Assembly: GCA_013361065.1 (NCBI GenBank)
Contig: JABWAK010000002.1
Location: forward strand, 66,273 to 98,601
DNA: 32,329 nucleotides
From: Bacteroidota bacterium
Lineage (GTDB): Bacteria > Bacteroidota > Ignavibacteria > UBA10030 > UBA8401
Direction: 5' to 3'
Under the pieces are notes generated by a model that worked only from the letters and a program-made list of their open reading frames with translations, was not told where the DNA came from and searched no databases. A program made the translations under genes and the position numbers. Shown one piece after another: positions 30,435 through 32,329 of this stretch; the stretch's first letter is position 1, and every line of letters begins with the position of its first letter.

Positions 30435-32329
30435 CTACTTCAACAACAGCATCTTCCTCACTTCGCTGAAACTCCCAGACTCCAGACGGTAGAAATAAAC
30501 ACCGGATGGAACCGAGCGCTGCTGCGTATTGGTGCCATCCCACTCCACAACATGTTCGCCTGCCGAGTGCGGGCGGTCCGCCAGCACTTTAACCAGTTGT
30601 CCCAGAACGTTGTACACACGCACCGACGCATGAGCGGCATTCTGTGTGGAATACCGGATCGTGGTCACCGGATTGAATGGATTGGGATAATTCTGATACA
30701 GCCGATATTCCGCGGGAATGGTCGTTGACGGAACCGACGTCACGAAATCTCCCGGCCCGATGATGAATTCGTCCTGCGAGGTCAACGGACGCGTCAGCAG
30801 GATGTCGCAATCGCCTTCGATGGCAAGTGGATCCCCTTCGCCGGCTTTTACTCGGTTGACCAAATAAATCGGGTGTTTCTGTTTCCCGTTGATCACTGGA
30901 ATAAGATTCAATCCCCCTTTGGTGGAATCATAGCGAGTACCGGTCGGATCATACGTTGATGCCATAATATACGATTCTATTTGAGGTAGGGTGTCAGAGA
31001 AATCCCATCGGTTCATTTTCCCGTTATCCATGAACACGACATCCAGTTGACGGGGAGAATTGGATTCAATAGCATATACCGCAAATGGAATGCTTATGAA
31101 CCCACGGAACGACCACACTGGCGGGACGAGGGTTTCACGGCGATAGAAATATGCACGTTGTGAGCGCTGGGTATTCGTTGAGTCGAACGTATACAGTTCT
31201 CCCGGGTCGAACCGGCCATTTCCATTCCTGTCGTCCAATGACGTTCGTTGAGAGAAACGTATCTTAATATCTCTGTAGTCGGTCAACGGTAGATTGCTTT
31301 GGATATACGTGTTTATCGGTACATAGCCCATGTAATCGCGTTTGAAGCCTGGGAAACGCGTTGAATCGACCGAGGTATACACTAACGATCTCACAGAAAC
31401 ACTTGGGTGATACTCCCCGCTCCAATGCAGCTTCAGTCCGTTCACCACCGGAATTCCAAACCCTGCGATCGTTTCGGTGTTCAAAATAGTAGTATTCAGG
31501 ATCTGTGAGCCGGTCGTTGAATCCTTCATCCTGAAACCGGGTGTGCCGCCGATGCCGACCGAATCGACCCCCTGCACGATGTAATAATGTTCGAGATATG
31601 CTTTATTGTCGATCACCGTAATGGTCGGAACGATGGATGATTTCCCTGCGCGCCGTTTCATTCCGACTCTATCGTTTACCGGCGTGTGCACAGTCAACGC
31701 GAGTTCACGCTTCCATGCATTGGCGGTTGAATCAGTGATAAAAAGAGAGATCGGTACGGTGGTGCCGGGATACGATCCGGGAATCACAACGGTGCAATAC
31801 GATGAAGGATCGGCGGCGTTATACACAGGATCGAATCGACCGTTGGGTTGCAGCAATGGAATGGTCAGTTGGCCAGCCATGGTAGTACCATTGACTAACA
31901 CTGTTACCTTCAATGAAGCAAGGGTGAACGGGTTTGGATTGACAAAAGGAATGCTGAAGCGCACCGTCTCGCCTTTATTGGCCTTCCCGTCATTATTGGC
32001 ATTGTCAGACAGTACGATCGGACTTTCCACTGTAATCGGTGCGGTGGTAATGAAGGACCTCAGCTTATTCCATTCATAGATTGCGTTAGACTCATCGGTA
32101 ATGACAGAATTCAGGTACATTGCTTCGCTCTGCGGGGCAACGGTCACCGAGCCGCCGAAGATCCTGTCCCCGGCAATGCCATCCTTGTGACTCCCGTCGT
32201 CAAAGAGAGGAGTTTCTGCGATCAGCACTCCTGATTCGGAGTATAACCGACCATTTGCTGTTATCCCCTTGATCTTTCTTGCATCCACGACAATATCAAA
32301 GGCGTAGTTCGAACCGACCGTCGTCTGAT
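30435..32329 (-). CDS. Secreted type IX-sorted repeat protein (5' end outside window)
   Basis: About 630 residues are visible, and the frame stays open to the right edge; the GTG at 32288 is internal, not a start. The N-terminal visible part ('FDDGSHKDGIAGDRIFGGSVTV', 'SDNANNDGKANKGETVRFSIPFVN') looks like a choice-of-anchor/CARDB-type Ig domain with a Ca-binding-like DNANNDGKANKGE run. The middle ~300 residues are beta-rich with no family I recognise and include RNGNGRFDPGELYTFDS, a possible dockerin-like or EF-hand-like DxNGxxD loop. The end has YPNPFNPVTTI, YNVLGQLVKVLADRPHSAGEHVVEWDG, GVYFYRLESG and RKMLLLK, the type IX sorting signal. A surface or secreted role is clear, the ligand is not. 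Confidence 0.85.
   Translation of the reverse strand, partial: QTTVGSNYAFDIVVDARKIKGITANGRLYSESGVLIAETPLFDDGSHKDGIAGDRIFGGSVTVAPQSEAMYLNSVITDESNAIYEWNKLRSFITTAPITVESPIVLSDNANNDGKANKGETVRFSIPFVNPNPFTLASLKVTVLVNGTTMAGQLTIPLLQPNGRFDPVYNAADPSSYCTVVIPGSYPGTTVPISLFITDSTANAWKRELALTVHTPVNDRVGMKRRAGKSSIVPTITVIDNKAYLEHYYIVQGVDSVGIGGTPGFRMKDSTTGSQILNTTILNTETIAGFGIPVVNGLKLHWSGEYHPSVSVRSLVYTSVDSTRFPGFKRDYMGYVPINTYIQSNLPLTDYRDIKIRFSQRTSLDDRNGNGRFDPGELYTFDSTNTQRSQRAYFYRRETLVPPVWSFRGFISIPFAVYAIESNSPRQLDVVFMDNGKMNRWDFSDTLPQIESYIMASTYDPTGTRYDSTKGGLNLIPVINGKQKHPIYLVNRVKAGEGDPLAIEGDCDILLTRPLTSQDEFIIGPGDFVTSVPSTTIPAEYRLYQNYPNPFNPVTTIRYSTQNAAHASVRVYNVLGQLVKVLADRPHSAGEHVVEWDGTNTQQRSVPSGVYFYRLESGSFSEVRKMLLLK

Noticed and set aside
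1-32329. Antiphage defence island or prophage
   Set aside because: No restriction, Abi, CBASS, retron, integrase or phage structural gene was found; the accessory genes read as metabolic, repair and surface functions.
1-32329. tRNA or rRNA genes
   Set aside because: No cloverleaf with a TTCGANNC-type arm and acceptor stem, and no rRNA-like tract, was seen in the spacers by eye.

Overview
The window looks like a chromosomal segment from a moderately GC-rich member of the Bacteroidota/FCB group, most likely an Ignavibacteria- or Kapabacteria-like lineage. The main evidence is four secreted proteins that end in a type IX secretion sorting domain with the N(Y/F)PNPFNP(S/V)T motif and a C-terminal K-(L/Q)-L-(I/L)-K or LLAK tail. 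Supporting evidence is DUF4199, membrane-anchored regulators and many ATGA-overlapping gene pairs. The class-level placement is inference. I see no rRNA, tRNA, CRISPR array, phage gene or transposase.

Left region (1-5846, all minus strand): an array of small cytoplasmic accessory genes. In transcription order it holds a GyrI-like/DUF1801 fusion, a RibD-C/DHFR-like reductase, a previously uncalled 37-residue membrane peptide coupled to it by ATGA, a PhnB-type VOC protein, a stand-alone DUF1801 protein, a second VOC protein, a DUF1801-helix-hairpin-helix fusion, an AlkZ-like winged-helix protein and an ECF sigma factor with a DUF6596 tail that runs off the left edge. A promoter overlaid by four TGANTCA palindromes sits upstream of the PhnB-DUF1801 pair.

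Middle (5973-17485): a GlxA-type regulator, a secreted lipase-like hydrolase and an intradiol-dioxygenase-like lipoprotein fused to a CxxC domain (all +). These are followed by a polysaccharide deacetylase (-) that diverges from a polytopic membrane protein (+), with start codons only nine bases apart. Next come a DUF1579-like lipoprotein, a DinB protein and a second GlxA regulator (-). Then follow a YwqK/MORN protein coupled to a PNPOx-like protein, a GNAT coupled to a membrane-anchored LuxR-type HTH protein, a DUF4199 protein and an acyltransferase-3 (+).

Right (17687-32329): a large secreted repeat protein, a 7TM-AraC regulator, a coupled three-gene unit of two paralogous secreted NHL propellers around a SnoaL-like protein, an S41 peptidase, endonuclease IV (nfo, -), anhydro-MurNAc kinase (anmK), a GNAT, a c-type-heme sensor histidine kinase bracketed by two near-identical inverted-repeat elements, and a partial secreted protein (-).

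No complete, obviously new multi-gene system is evident. The most distinctive signals are the TGANTCA array, the coupled micro-ORF, the repeat-bracketed heme sensor kinase, the dioxygenase-CxxC fusion and the multi-palindrome element at 26657-26747.
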